28,564 nucleotides of DNA from Treponema sp. (GCA_012516755.1 JAAYWE010000074.1:1-28564), one strand, 5' to 3'. Shown: positions 16,759 through 24,901, numbered from the stretch's first letter. Translations and numbers: made by a program. Notes: generated by a model not told the origin, from the sequence alone.

Positions 16759-17580
16759 TCAAGCGGTTAATCCTACCTGAAGTGCTGTATGCCTTAGAGA
16801 CTCAAGAGCTCTCTTTTCTATATGTCGCACCGTTTCTGCCGAGCATCCTACAATAGAACCAACGGCCTTGAGCGATTGTTCGGGGCCGCACCCAAGGCCA
16901 AAGCGCTTCGAAATTACTTCTTGTTCTCGTTCAGAAAGAGTAGATAGAAGCCAAGCGCTTTGCCATGTGTGACTGGATTTTTCTATTTCGCGTTCAGGGT
17001 TATATCGCCAATCCTCGTATACATCTAGAATTGAAAGCTCATCATTGTTTGTCTGCTCAAGAGATACGGGTTGGTCTCCCAGATTTAGAATTGCGGAGAT
17101 ATCGGTCTCCTTCCAGCCCGTTTCTGCTGCCAGCTCCTTTTCGGAAGGGCACCTGGATAAATCGAGGCTAGCACGCATTTGGATAGCTGATAGGCGCCTA
17201 AGAGCGTTTTCTTTTCTATGAGGCAAACGAATATGTCGGCCTGTGTTTACAAGAGAACGCGATATAGCCTGGCGAATCCACCAGACGGCATAAGTAGAGA
17301 ACTTTACATTTTTCGACGGATCAAAGCGCTCGGCAGCCTTTACAAGCCCTATATTACCTTCTTGTATAAGATCCATGATCGAATGCGGGGGCGACCACAT
17401 TGATTTGGCAATGCGCACCACCAGACGAAGGTTTCCTTCAACAAGCCTATCTAAGGCACATTTATCTCCTTTGGCAATCTTTGAAGCCAGGATCGTTTCT
17501 TCCTGTCGGGTTACAAGGGGAATTTTTCTAATCGATTCAAAGTATAGCTCGAGGTTTTCGTCATTGTCAGCAATGGTCAT
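16759..17580 (-). CDS. RpoS-like group 2 sigma-70-family factor
   Basis: 273 residues; lacks region 1.1 and so is not the housekeeping RpoD. Region 1.2 (about 8-40), region 2 with LIQEGNIGLVKA (71-82) and the -10-reading helix KFSTYAVWWIRQAISRS (93-109) followed by RHIRLP (115-120), region 3 (about 121-175) and region 4 (about 208-266). The -35 recognition helix reads CSAETVRHIE (246-255) where RpoD has VTRERIRQIE, keeping the Glu and second Arg but changing others, so its -35 preference may differ. The NxxRxIRLP form and the short length resemble RpoS, including Borrelia RpoS. GGAGG lies seven bases before the ATG. A sigma-54-type promoter lies just upstream. First gene of the operon with the deacetylase, tsaD and the M29 aminopeptidase. 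Confidence 0.92.
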   Translation of the reverse strand: MTIADNDENLELYFESIRKIPLVTRQEETILASKIAKGDKCALDRLVEGNLRLVVRIAKSMWSPPHSIMDLIQEGNIGLVKAAERFDPSKNVKFSTYAVWWIRQAISRSLVNTGRHIRLPHRKENALRRLSAIQMRASLDLSRCPSEKELAAETGWKETDISAILNLGDQPVSLEQTNNDELSILDVYEDWRYNPEREIEKSSHTWQSAWLLSTLSEREQEVISKRFGLGCGPEQSLKAVGSIVGCSAETVRHIEKRALESLRHTALQVGLTA

Positions 17581-17616
17581 GAATATTCCTCCAAGACTGA
17601 TTATTCCATAGAATTA

Positions 17617-17635
17617 GAAGCAAATAGTGTGCCAA
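17617..17635 (-). promoter_or_regulatory. Sigma-54 (-24/-12) promoter of the RpoS-like sigma gene
   Basis: Minus strand TTGGCAC-A-CTAT-TTGCT against the consensus TTGGCACG-N4-TTGCA/T: one mismatch. The GG (17633-17632) and GC (17621-17620) doublets have the exact 12-base offset that RpoN needs. The predicted start near 17608 gives a leader of about 28 bases containing GGAGG. A tandem CATGAAA (17699-17705 and 17706-17712) lies 65-80 bases upstream, where an enhancer-binding protein could act; that part is a guess. Confidence 0.75.
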
Positions 17636-17778
17636 AATGGAAAAGAAAACGAATTGGCCTATATTTTTATCTAGGATAAAGGTATTTTTGAATAAAAACA
17701 TGAAACATGAAACTGGAAGGAAGCTCTTTTAGAAATAAATGTATGATATTCAATAACCAGAATGCATCTTATCTGTAT

Positions 17779-17799
17779 AAAAAAATAGACACCTTGTCT
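17779..17799 (-). terminator. Intrinsic terminator after the LysM/M23 gene
   Basis: On the minus strand AGACA-AGG-TGTCT (17799-17787) followed by A and a run of seven T (17785-17779), about 15 bases past the stop of the M23 gene. The stem is only five pairs. It would separate the M23 transcript from the sigma-54-driven operon downstream. Confidence 0.5.
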
Positions 17800-17814
17800 T
17801 GATTCTAAATGTTC

Positions 17815-19020
17815 TTATTTGACATATTGTCGTGGATCCACAGCTTGTCCATTTCTGAAGATAGCAAAATGCAGGTGAGGTCCGGTGCTTTGACCTGTAT
17901 TCCCAGATCGGCCTATAGTTTCTCCTTGATTTATGCTTGTTCCTTTTTTGGAAAGAATGGAATCCAGATGAGCATAGAGTGACTGATAACCATCTGCATG
18001 TCGGATAATCACATAATTGCCAAAGACCGCATTGTAGCCTGTATCTGCAATCTTGCCCTCGCGGGTCGCTTTGACGGCAGTTCCTCTGTTTACTACGATA
18101 TCTATAGCCGCATGAAAGGTTCGCTGTCCGCTAAAGGGATTTGTTCGGTATCCGAACGGTGAAGAGATCTGGCCGCGCACAGGCCATATAAAGGTTTCGC
18201 CATAAAAGTTGCGCAAAACCGATGCATTTAGTTTGGCATTCGGTATAAAAAGGCGCTCTCCTATTCTAATTGTTGCGGAGGATATATTGTTGGCATCAGC
18301 TATGCGCGTCATATCCACTCCATAAGCCCTCGAAATGTAAGAAAGACTCTCGTTCTTTTTGACGGTGTGATATACACCATTCATATTGGGAATTTTGAGG
18401 GTTTTGCCAACCTGGATCTGGCTTTTGGAGCTCAGATTGTTTGCCGAGATTATTGTATCTTCGCGAACACCAAATCTGCTTGCGATTGTCTGTAGAGTAT
18501 CACCACGACGTATAGTGTAGCTTTTCTCCGCAAGGAGAGTAGGAATTGGAGGAAGGTCCGATCCATCGATTGGTGAAGAGGATGGTTCGGGTTCAAGCAT
18601 TGCCATGAGCGCTTCCTGTGCCGAGTTTTCATCTGGAAGACTTATATTAGGATGAGAATGGGATATGAGAGAGGCTGCAAGAACACCCGCAACGCTTGTC
18701 GACAATAGAACAGCAATCAATAAAATAGAGCGTGGCGTCAGCTTTATTAGATTCTGAAATTGATTGCGGGTGGATCGTTGTAGATCGTCGGAGGCCTTTT
18801 CTCTCGAGGAATTAAGATCCGAGTTGACAACTGCCGGAGAGAAAAGGGGTCCACTAGAAGGCCTTTGCTTCTGGTTCGATGATTTTGAATTCGCTCTTTT
18901 GGATCTTTTTGGTGGCTGCTTTCGAATGAAGTCTTCGCCAGAGAGCACCGAAACAAGAGGCTTATTGAGAATTTTATCTGCTTCGAGAACAGAATTCTCA
19001 GAGTGACCCACAAATTTCAT
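17815..19020 (-). CDS. LysM/M23 peptidoglycan hydrolase, membrane-anchored
   Basis: 401 residues from the ATG at 19020; the open frame runs further up but that part overlaps the divergent lepB and looks non-coding. A basic, Ser/Lys-rich cytoplasmic part (1-95), one transmembrane helix (about 98-118), a Pro/Ser linker, two LysM domains (about 167-210 and 216-260) and a C-terminal M23 (lysostaphin-like) endopeptidase domain with H303xxxD307, H351 and HLH (382-384) as zinc and catalytic residues, all intact. It binds and probably cuts peptidoglycan cross-links in the periplasm, or activates amidases. The start is a judgement: the Shine-Dalgarno (AGAGAAG) is weak. Divergent from lepB. Confidence 0.9.
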   Translation of the reverse strand: MKFVGHSENSVLEADKILNKPLVSVLSGEDFIRKQPPKRSKRANSKSSNQKQRPSSGPLFSPAVVNSDLNSSREKASDDLQRSTRNQFQNLIKLTPRSILLIAVLLSTSVAGVLAASLISHSHPNISLPDENSAQEALMAMLEPEPSSSPIDGSDLPPIPTLLAEKSYTIRRGDTLQTIASRFGVREDTIISANNLSSKSQIQVGKTLKIPNMNGVYHTVKKNESLSYISRAYGVDMTRIADANNISSATIRIGERLFIPNAKLNASVLRNFYGETFIWPVRGQISSPFGYRTNPFSGQRTFHAAIDIVVNRGTAVKATREGKIADTGYNAVFGNYVIIRHADGYQSLYAHLDSILSKKGTSINQGETIGRSGNTGQSTGPHLHFAIFRNGQAVDPRQYVK

Positions 19021-19028
19021 AGCTTCTC

Positions 19029-19057
19029 TTGTATCGGCATATTTTGGTCGATAATTT
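19029..19057 (+). promoter_or_regulatory. Probable lepB promoter
   Basis: TTGTAT (19029-19034), 17-base spacer, TAATTT (19052-19057). It would start transcription near 19064, about 50 bases before lepB. Its -10 abuts the -10 of the opposite-strand M23 promoter. Confidence 0.4.
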
Positions 19058-19086
19058 AATCTAAGCTGTCGAAAGCCGGAATGCAA
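19058..19086 (-). promoter_or_regulatory. Probable promoter of the LysM/M23 gene
   Basis: Minus-strand TTGCAT (19086-19081), 17-base spacer, TAGATT (19063-19058). Predicted start near 19051, about 30 bases ahead of the chosen ATG at 19020, which also supports that start over the longer frame. Confidence 0.45.
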
Positions 19087-19116
19087 GAGATGCAAGAGAG
19101 CAAAAGGGAGATATAC

Positions 19117-19545
19117 ATGAAGAGATCGTCCCGTCCAGAAGCCAAAAAGCTCGACAGCGTAATGATTACTATACTTGTTGTTATTTTCATGGCCTTCTTG
19201 GTCAGGTTTTTCCTGCTCGACGCGGCCGTAGTGGAAGGGAAATCCATGCTTCCCCATTATAGGAACGGCCAGGTGGTATTGATATTGAAGGCAGCTTACG
19301 GAATACGAGGTCTAAATGGAAATTACTGGATGCAATGGAGACAACCGACAACCGGAGAAGTTGTCGCTGCTATATCCCCTGTCTCGCACGAGATAATCAT
19401 AAAAGAAATAGGGGAGGTTCGGAGAGAAGGAAAGGAGTTGGCGTATTTCCTAATAGGATATAATCCGATTGAATCGATAGATTCAAGAGATTTTGGACTC
19501 ATACGATTCGATTCGATCATAGGAAAGGTCATTCCTCAGAGGTAG
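19117..19545 (+). CDS. lepB: Signal peptidase I (short form)
   Basis: Cleaves signal peptides of exported proteins at the outer face of the inner membrane. 142 residues, short for S26A but complete in its motifs: one transmembrane anchor (about 14-34), catalytic Ser43 in GKSMLP, likely Lys general base K96 in IIIKEIGE, and the box E motif as IDSRDFGLI (121-129). GGGAG lies six bases before the ATG at 19117; an ATG at 19081 would add 12 residues but has no ribosome-binding site. Five bases separate its stop from the penicillin-binding protein gene, so they are co-transcribed. Confidence 0.9.
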   Translation: MKRSSRPEAKKLDSVMITILVVIFMAFLVRFFLLDAAVVEGKSMLPHYRNGQVVLILKAAYGIRGLNGNYWMQWRQPTTGEVVAAISPVSHEIIIKEIGEVRREGKELAYFLIGYNPIESIDSRDFGLIRFDSIIGKVIPQR

Positions 19546-19550
19546 CTCGG

Positions 19551-21425
19551 ATGGATAATAGTGCACAAGCCCGCTTCCGGCGAAGAATCCTTGTACTTGT
19601 CGCTTTGTTGACACTATTTGCTGGTGTTGTCCTGGTTCGATATGGTCTGCTGGCTCTGGAAGGGCCAGAGAATAAAGGGCTCTCGGCAGAGGTGCCAATT
19701 GAACGTGGAAGAATTCTCGATAGAAATGGAAGACTCTTAGCTTTCGATATTCCAAAATTCAATCTAGCCATCCGTAAGAATGAAATAGATCCATATAGAA
19801 TTTCCAAGGATTTGAGTACTGTTGCAAAGTCAATCGGCGTGCAGTCTGAGTCTCTTGAAAAGAAGATAAGGGAATCGAGCCAGAATTTTATATATCTCGC
19901 CAAGAGACTGGACATCGATATGGCAAAGCCCATCCAGGCAAAAATCGAAAAGGGAGATCTTGCTGGTTTTGTGCTCGAAGAAATAAATGGCCGAATCTAT
20001 CCGGAAGGGAGACTGGCCTCGCACCTGATCGGTTTTACAGGAGAAGGGAATATCGGACTAGAGGGCGTAGAATTCAAATTAAACAAAGAGCTTTCGGGCG
20101 TTGGAAGCGACAAACCGCGCGGAAACGATGTCTATCTCACTATAGACGCGCCACTTCAGTATGCATTAGAAGGAATCGCACGCAAGGCCTTTGAGCAAAA
20201 CAAAGCCGAATCCATTTTTTTGTTGGCAATCGATGTCAATAGCGGTGAAGTCCTTGCCTATGTTCAGATGCCAGATTTCGATCCGAATACTTTCGGAAGT
20301 TTCCGAGAATCGGAGCGCGAGGATAGAATGTCTGTGTATTCATACGAACCAGGAAGCGTGTTCAAGATTTTTTCGATGTCATCGATACTCGATGCTGGTC
20401 TGATAACTCCCAGGACAAGATTCAACTGCGACGGCGCATATCGAAGGACGCTTCCTTCTGGCGAAAAAATCGTAATAAAGGATCTGAATTCCTATGGAAT
20501 GTTGGATCTGGCAGGTATTCTTGCCAAGAGCAGCAATGCTGGAGCCGGATACGCTTCAGATCGCATCTCGGAGGACGAGTTCTATTCGCGAATATTGAGC
20601 TTTGGTTTTACGGAAAAGACGGGAATTGGATCCCCCGGTGAGAATCCCGGCAACCTAAAAGAACCTTCAAAGTGGTCTGCACGCACAAAACCCACTGTGG
20701 CGATAGGACAAGAGATACGTGTCACGGCACTTCAGATGATCACCGCTTCGGTTGCTATAGCAAATGGAGGTATTCTGCTTAAGCCGAACACCATTTCCCG
20801 CATCGAGGATGCGAATGGCAATGAGGTTTATTCACATGAGGTTATAGCTGTGCGGCGAGCCATAGCGCCTGAGACATCCAGAGCTATAATTGCCGCTATG
20901 GAATCAGCCGCTAGTCTTGAAGGCACAGGATGGCGGGCCAAGGTGCCCGATGTGCGTATGGCTGTAAAGACTGGAACGGCGCAGATGATAGATCTAAAAA
21001 CAAAGGCTTACTCGGATACGGACTTTATCGCCAGCACATTGGGAATATTGCCGGCAAACAATCCAAAGCTTGCAATATATGTTGCTATTGTAAAGCCAAA
21101 AGGAGAATCCTATCTGGGCGGCCAGATTGCCGCACCGGTTTTGCGAGATGCGGCCGAGGCTGCTATAAGCACCCTTGGCCTGCCGAGAGAAAAAAGTCTC
21201 AATGTCAATCATGCTGGAGTCGTGGTCATCCAGGAGCCTCCTTCTGCCTCGATTGGCTCTATCATGCCAGATCTAAAAGGTTATTCAAAGCGTCAATTGT
21301 TGCCCCTTCTTCTGCGAAAGGATATCGAAGTCCGGCTTGAAGGAGATGGGTATGTAGTTTCTCAGTCTCCATCTCCGGGTACAGCCGTAGAGGCTGGCAC
21401 AAGAATAATGCTTCGGCTACAATGA
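19551..21425 (+). CDS. ftsI: Class B penicillin-binding protein (FtsI/SpoVD-like) with PASTA-like tail
   Basis: 624 residues. Transpeptidase for septal or elongation peptidoglycan in the periplasm. Cytoplasmic basic N-terminus, one transmembrane helix (about 13-33), class B dimerisation domain beginning IERGRILDRNG (50-60), then the transpeptidase with SVFK (S269, K272), SSN (327-329) and KTG (473-475), all intact. The last 60 residues (about 563-624) look like one PASTA domain. The FtsI-versus-PBP2 choice rests on the PASTA tail and the SpoVD/FtsI-like layout; no mra genes flank it, so the division role is likely rather than proven. Part of the lepB-pbp unit. Confidence 0.88.
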   Translation: MDNSAQARFRRRILVLVALLTLFAGVVLVRYGLLALEGPENKGLSAEVPIERGRILDRNGRLLAFDIPKFNLAIRKNEIDPYRISKDLSTVAKSIGVQSESLEKKIRESSQNFIYLAKRLDIDMAKPIQAKIEKGDLAGFVLEEINGRIYPEGRLASHLIGFTGEGNIGLEGVEFKLNKELSGVGSDKPRGNDVYLTIDAPLQYALEGIARKAFEQNKAESIFLLAIDVNSGEVLAYVQMPDFDPNTFGSFRESEREDRMSVYSYEPGSVFKIFSMSSILDAGLITPRTRFNCDGAYRRTLPSGEKIVIKDLNSYGMLDLAGILAKSSNAGAGYASDRISEDEFYSRILSFGFTEKTGIGSPGENPGNLKEPSKWSARTKPTVAIGQEIRVTALQMITASVAIANGGILLKPNTISRIEDANGNEVYSHEVIAVRRAIAPETSRAIIAAMESAASLEGTGWRAKVPDVRMAVKTGTAQMIDLKTKAYSDTDFIASTLGILPANNPKLAIYVAIVKPKGESYLGGQIAAPVLRDAAEAAISTLGLPREKSLNVNHAGVVVIQEPPSASIGSIMPDLKGYSKRQLLPLLLRKDIEVRLEGDGYVVSQSPSPGTAVEAGTRIMLRLQ

Positions 21426-21459
21426 TTCTTCGAGACATTTCCTGCTTGAGGTATGAAAA

Positions 21460-22023
21460 ATGACTAGAGATGAAGCAGTTGCTCTATGGAAGCGATGGAA
21501 TAGTGATGTATCTCTTTGGCATCATGCTCTTTCGGTAGAAGCGGTGATGCGCCATTTTGCTCAGAAATATGGTGAGAATGCAGAATATTGGGGACTCATA
21601 GGTCTTTTGCACGATGTCGATTACGAGAAGTTTCCCGAGGAGCATTTGAGACATGCGCGGGAGATCCTTGCATCAGCTGGCTTTGATGATGAATTCGTTC
21701 GTTCTGTAGAAAGTCACGGCTGGGGAATATGCACGCAGGTCGCGCCTGAGCTTCGCATGGAAAAGGTGCTTTTTGCAATTGACGAATTGACTGGTTTCAT
21801 TGCCGCCTGCGCCTATGTCAGGCCATCGCGCAGTGTGCTTGACTTGGAAGTGAAATCTGTCAAGAAAAAATGGGGCTCTACTGCATTTGCAGCTGGTGTG
21901 CGCAGAGATGTCATAGAGCAAGGGGCTGATATGTTGGGTATACCTCTCGACGAGCTTATTGGTGAGACAATTCTAGCCCTTAGGAGCGTTGCTTCGGAAA
22001 TTGGGCTTAAGGGCAACCTGTAG
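21460..22023 (+). CDS. HD-domain phosphohydrolase
   Basis: 187 residues. HD superfamily metal site: WHHALSVEAVMR (H21/H22), the HD doublet H51-D52 in GLLHDVDY, H62/H65 in EEHLRHAREI, and H86. This is the small stand-alone HDIG-like type seen beside many housekeeping genes; it probably hydrolyses a phosphate ester or nucleotide, substrate unknown. GAGG lies about nine bases before the ATG. It follows the PBP gene by 34 bases and precedes ffh by 41, all on the same strand, so it may be in the same transcript. Confidence 0.85.
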   Translation: MTRDEAVALWKRWNSDVSLWHHALSVEAVMRHFAQKYGENAEYWGLIGLLHDVDYEKFPEEHLRHAREILASAGFDDEFVRSVESHGWGICTQVAPELRMEKVLFAIDELTGFIAACAYVRPSRSVLDLEVKSVKKKWGSTAFAAGVRRDVIEQGADMLGIPLDELIGETILALRSVASEIGLKGNL

Positions 22024-22064
22024 CTCAAAGGCAATTCAATAACAAATATATATGGAAAGAAACA

Positions 22065-23393
22065 ATGCTTGAGAAGATTTCAGAGACCTTTACCGATGTA
22101 TTCAGGACAATAAGCGGCAAATCTGCGATCTCAGAGAAAAACGTTGAAGACGCTCTAGATCGCATTAAAATCGCGCTCCTTGAAGCCGATGTAAATGTGA
22201 GAATTGTGCGTCGCTTTGTCAATGGTGTGTTAGAAGAAGCCAGAGGCGAAAAGGTGCTTCGTTCCGTCACGCCTGGACAGCAGTTTATCAAGATAGTCTA
22301 TGATCGAATGGTCTCTCTTCTGGGCGATGAAAAGCAAGACCTCCTATTAAGAGGGACTGATACTCAGAGTGTAATCCTTCTCTTGGGTCTTCAGGGTTCA
22401 GGAAAGACCACTACTGCAGCTAAGCTGGCTAATTTTCTTAAAAAAAGAGGACGAAGAGTATTGCTCGTGGCATGCGATCTCGTGAGACCCGCGGCCGTTG
22501 AACAGCTAGCCGTGCTCGCTGGACAGGTCGGTGTTGATATCCATAGAGAGGAACTAAAAGATCCGGTACAGGTGGCACGCAATGCCTTGGTACGTGCAAA
22601 GCGTGAAGGTCATGATGTGCTCATAGTCGATACTGCTGGCCGTCTTCAGATAGATGAACCTCTCATGCAAGAATTAGCGAGAATTCGCGATGCCCTTTCT
22701 CCAGTAGAGAGTCTTCTTGTGGCGGATGCTATGACTGGTCAGTCCGCTGTCGAAATTGCCAAGGCATTCGACGAAAGAATTGGAATCACTGGCGCCATCT
22801 TGACGAAATTCGATTCCGACACGCGTGGGGGAGCCGCACTTTCGCTAAAATCCATTACGGGTAAACCAATAAAGTTCATTGGTGTCAGCGAACGCATCGA
22901 TGGACTCGAACCCTTCTATCCAGATAGGATCGCCAATCGCATTCTAGGCATGGGAGACATAGTATCGCTTGTGGAGAAAGCCCAGGAAGTCTACGACCAA
23001 AAGGAAGCGCTTGAGCTCGAACAAAAAATCAGCAAAGAAAGCTTTACACTCGAAGATTATTTAGGTCAAATTCAAAAGATGAAGAAGATGGGCTCTGTCA
23101 AGTCGATGCTCGAGATGATTCCAGGTCTGGCCGGACAAGTTGATGAGGACCGCATAGATCTTCAGGAGATGAAATATGAAGAGGCTATCCTTCTGTCCAT
23201 GACAAAGAAAGAACGCCAGAATTATCTAATTATAGGTCCCTCAAGGCGAACTAGAATTGCAAAGGGCTCAGGCACTTCTGTAGCTCAAGTCAATAGGCTC
23301 CTTAAGAAATTCGAAAAATCTAGATTGATGATGAAAAAAATGGTAAAGAACAAAGGAGCCATGGCGAAAATGTTTGGGAGTGGAGCAAAGTAA
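22065..23393 (+). CDS. ffh: Signal recognition particle GTPase Ffh
   Basis: 442 residues, normal length. Binds 4.5S RNA and signal sequences and docks with FtsY. N-domain (1-95), G-domain with P-loop GLQGSGKTT (108-116), DTAGRLQ (about 188-194), TKFDSDTRGG (about 246-255), and a Met-rich M-domain (about 300-442) that ends with GXG-type RNA-binding signature SGTSVAQVNRLLKKF and several Met. The SRP RNA gene is not visible in the window. Weak Shine-Dalgarno (GGAAAG). Followed by rpmB, which has its own promoter. Confidence 0.97.
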   Translation: MLEKISETFTDVFRTISGKSAISEKNVEDALDRIKIALLEADVNVRIVRRFVNGVLEEARGEKVLRSVTPGQQFIKIVYDRMVSLLGDEKQDLLLRGTDTQSVILLLGLQGSGKTTTAAKLANFLKKRGRRVLLVACDLVRPAAVEQLAVLAGQVGVDIHREELKDPVQVARNALVRAKREGHDVLIVDTAGRLQIDEPLMQELARIRDALSPVESLLVADAMTGQSAVEIAKAFDERIGITGAILTKFDSDTRGGAALSLKSITGKPIKFIGVSERIDGLEPFYPDRIANRILGMGDIVSLVEKAQEVYDQKEALELEQKISKESFTLEDYLGQIQKMKKMGSVKSMLEMIPGLAGQVDEDRIDLQEMKYEEAILLSMTKKERQNYLIIGPSRRTRIAKGSGTSVAQVNRLLKKFEKSRLMMKKMVKNKGAMAKMFGSGAK

Positions 23394-23446
23394 TTCAATT
23401 TAGGATAAAGAATTGTTTTGAATGAGGCCTTATTTCTCCTCACCAC

Positions 23447-23475
23447 TTTACATAATTTGTCATTTTCGGTATATT
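23447..23475 (+). promoter_or_regulatory. rpmB promoter
   Basis: TTTACA (23447-23452), 17-base spacer, TATATT (23470-23475); both boxes match consensus at five of six. Start predicted near 23482, about 22 bases before the rpmB ATG, leaving room for the GGAG at 23494-23497. Confidence 0.6.
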
Positions 23476-23503
23476 GCATCGACTATGTTATATGGAGACT
23501 ACA

Positions 23504-23695
23504 ATGTCGAGAATGTGTGAAATCTGCGGCAAAGGGACACTTTACGGAAACAATGTATCACATTCGAAGAACCGTACAAGCCGAACCTGGTATCCGAATC
23601 TCATCAAAGTGCGCACAATTGAGAATGGAACTGTGCGCCGCATAAAAGTATGTGCTCGCTGTCTCAAATCCGGAAAAGTGGAGAAGTACATCTAA
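23504..23695 (+). CDS. rpmB: 50S ribosomal protein L28 (zinc-ribbon form)
   Basis: 63 residues. Structural protein of the large ribosomal subunit. CEIC (C5, C8) near the start and CARC (C50, C53) near the end make the four-cysteine zinc-ribbon (C+) form; the body has the family's GNNVSHSKNRT stretch (15-25). Start: ATG at 23504 with GGAG six bases upstream. Upstream in-frame starts exist but lie before this site and add non-homologous residues. Closed by a strong terminator. Confidence 0.95.
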   Translation: MSRMCEICGKGTLYGNNVSHSKNRTSRTWYPNLIKVRTIENGTVRRIKVCARCLKSGKVEKYI

Positions 23696-23746
23696 TTGTT
23701 CATAGGGCTCTAGGCAATACGCTTGCCGATTTGTAATGGATTATTA

Positions 23747-23777
23747 AAAAAAACCGCCGAAATATGGCGGTTTTTTT
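23747..23777. terminator. Bidirectional intrinsic terminator after rpmB
   Basis: AAAAAAACCGCC, loop GAAATAT, GGCGGTTTTTTT: five GC pairs extended by seven A-T pairs, with U-runs for both directions. It ends the rpmB transcript and would also stop anything from the other side. Confidence 0.9.
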
Positions 23778-23799
23778 ATTCCTAATAATAAATTGATAA

Positions 23800-23901
23800 G
23801 TGGCTGACAAATACGCTGCGGAGATAAACAAGGCTCTGGATAGGTGGGGCTTAGGTAGGGCTATAGAAGCCATAAATCCATGCCGATACAATAATGAATA
23901 G
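23800..23901 (+). CDS. Possible 33-residue ORF, doubtful
   Basis: A GTG-started frame (VADKYAAEINKALDRWGLG at the start, ending in CRYNNE) fills the gap between the terminator and the next gene, and its stop lies just before the Shine-Dalgarno of that gene. The composition looks protein-like, but there is no Shine-Dalgarno and no homology I recognise. It could be a leader peptide, a gene remnant, or chance. Confidence 0.2.
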   Translation: MADKYAAEINKALDRWGLGRAIEAINPCRYNNE

Positions 23902-23923
23902 TCGTGTATTGAAAGGACTTATA

Positions 23924-24901
23924 ATGTATTATGCAAAGCCTTCCATCGTAGTGCGCAATCTGTTTTTTGCAATTCTATTCTCTTTGATTACCTTCTCAAG
24001 CGATGCGATGGAACCTCTTCCTTATAGGCTTTTTCCCGCTCTCTATAGAAAAGAGAACATTTCTCGCATCGATCAAAATATGAGCCTTGCTAATTATCAG
24101 TCTAGTGGAGGTTTTCTGTGGGAGAGGGTGCCTATTGTGGCCAACAATACTATTCTCGCTTATTATGGCAGTCCACTTTCCGATAAAATGGGTATACTCG
24201 GCCTCTATCAAAAAGAAAAGATCGCCGAAATGTTAAAGGAGATGGCAGCCCAGTATGACCAGGTAAATGGCAAGGATGGTGTGATTCCAGCATTTTACAT
24301 CATCTATGGGACTTGTTGGCCGGGCGGAGAGATAGGATATCTAGACGATAAAATACTTTTGGATTACATCAGATTTGCTCAATCTATGGGCATGCTCGTA
24401 TTTATCGATCATCAGATAGGCAAATACAGCCTCAGGGCGGCCATGGACAAGATCTTGCCATTTTTGCGATACCCCAATGTCCATCTAGCTATAGATCCGG
24501 AGTGGAGAACGCTCAGTCCCATGAAAGAAATAGGATCTATTACCGCCTCTGAGCTCAATGATGCTCAAAATTATATGGATGAGTATATCAGGGCGAATGA
24601 TATTCCTGGCATACGTATGCTTGTTGTGCATCAGTTCGCAGATAAGATGATTCAAAGCCGCGAAGAGGTGATATCGCACAGGGATCGTGTCATCCTTATT
24701 CATACCGCTGATGGTTTCGGTGCTCCAAGGCTGAAGAAAGCCACCTATCAGAGAAACGCGGACGCGGAAAATATGCCGGTAAAGGGTTTTAAGCTCTTTT
24801 TTAAATCGGATTTTGCTCTGGCGGGATTCGATATGCCACTTATGTCGCCTAGCGAAGTCATGCAGCTTGATCCAAGACCAAGCCTGATCATATATCAGTG
24901 A
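23924..24901 (+). CDS. Secreted protein of unknown function
   Basis: 325 residues from the ATG at 23924, chosen because AAAGGA lies six bases before it; the ATG at 23894 has none. N-terminal signal peptide (hydrophobic about 9-24, possible cleavage after SSDA). The mature part reads like a TIM-barrel hydrolase-type fold: AYYGSPLSDKMGILG (79-93), a PAFYIIYG strand, LVFIDHQIG, and HLAIDPEW, with several conserved-looking Asp/His/Glu at strand ends. I recall similar secreted proteins of unknown role in other bacteria (pattern YYGxPxSxxMGxLG, HxAxDPEW) but cannot name a family or reaction. It precedes the large repeat protein by 77 bases on the same strand. Confidence 0.75.
   Translation: MYYAKPSIVVRNLFFAILFSLITFSSDAMEPLPYRLFPALYRKENISRIDQNMSLANYQSSGGFLWERVPIVANNTILAYYGSPLSDKMGILGLYQKEKIAEMLKEMAAQYDQVNGKDGVIPAFYIIYGTCWPGGEIGYLDDKILLDYIRFAQSMGMLVFIDHQIGKYSLRAAMDKILPFLRYPNVHLAIDPEWRTLSPMKEIGSITASELNDAQNYMDEYIRANDIPGIRMLVVHQFADKMIQSREEVISHRDRVILIHTADGFGAPRLKKATYQRNADAENMPVKGFKLFFKSDFALAGFDMPLMSPSEVMQLDPRPSLIIYQ

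Noticed and set aside
19021..19257. Upstream extension of the LysM/M23 gene
   Set aside because: The extension overlaps divergent lepB including its transmembrane and Ser motif coding, and passes through the probable promoters; the ATG at 19020 fits better.
23836..23873. GGCTT...AAGCC hairpin and purine-rich stretch that might be a small RNA
   Set aside because: No promoter, no terminator and no match to SRP RNA, tmRNA or other RNAs I know.
23700..23891. Minus-strand 63-residue frame between rpmB and the secreted protein gene
   Set aside because: It runs through the strong bidirectional terminator, has no Shine-Dalgarno and no recognisable homology.
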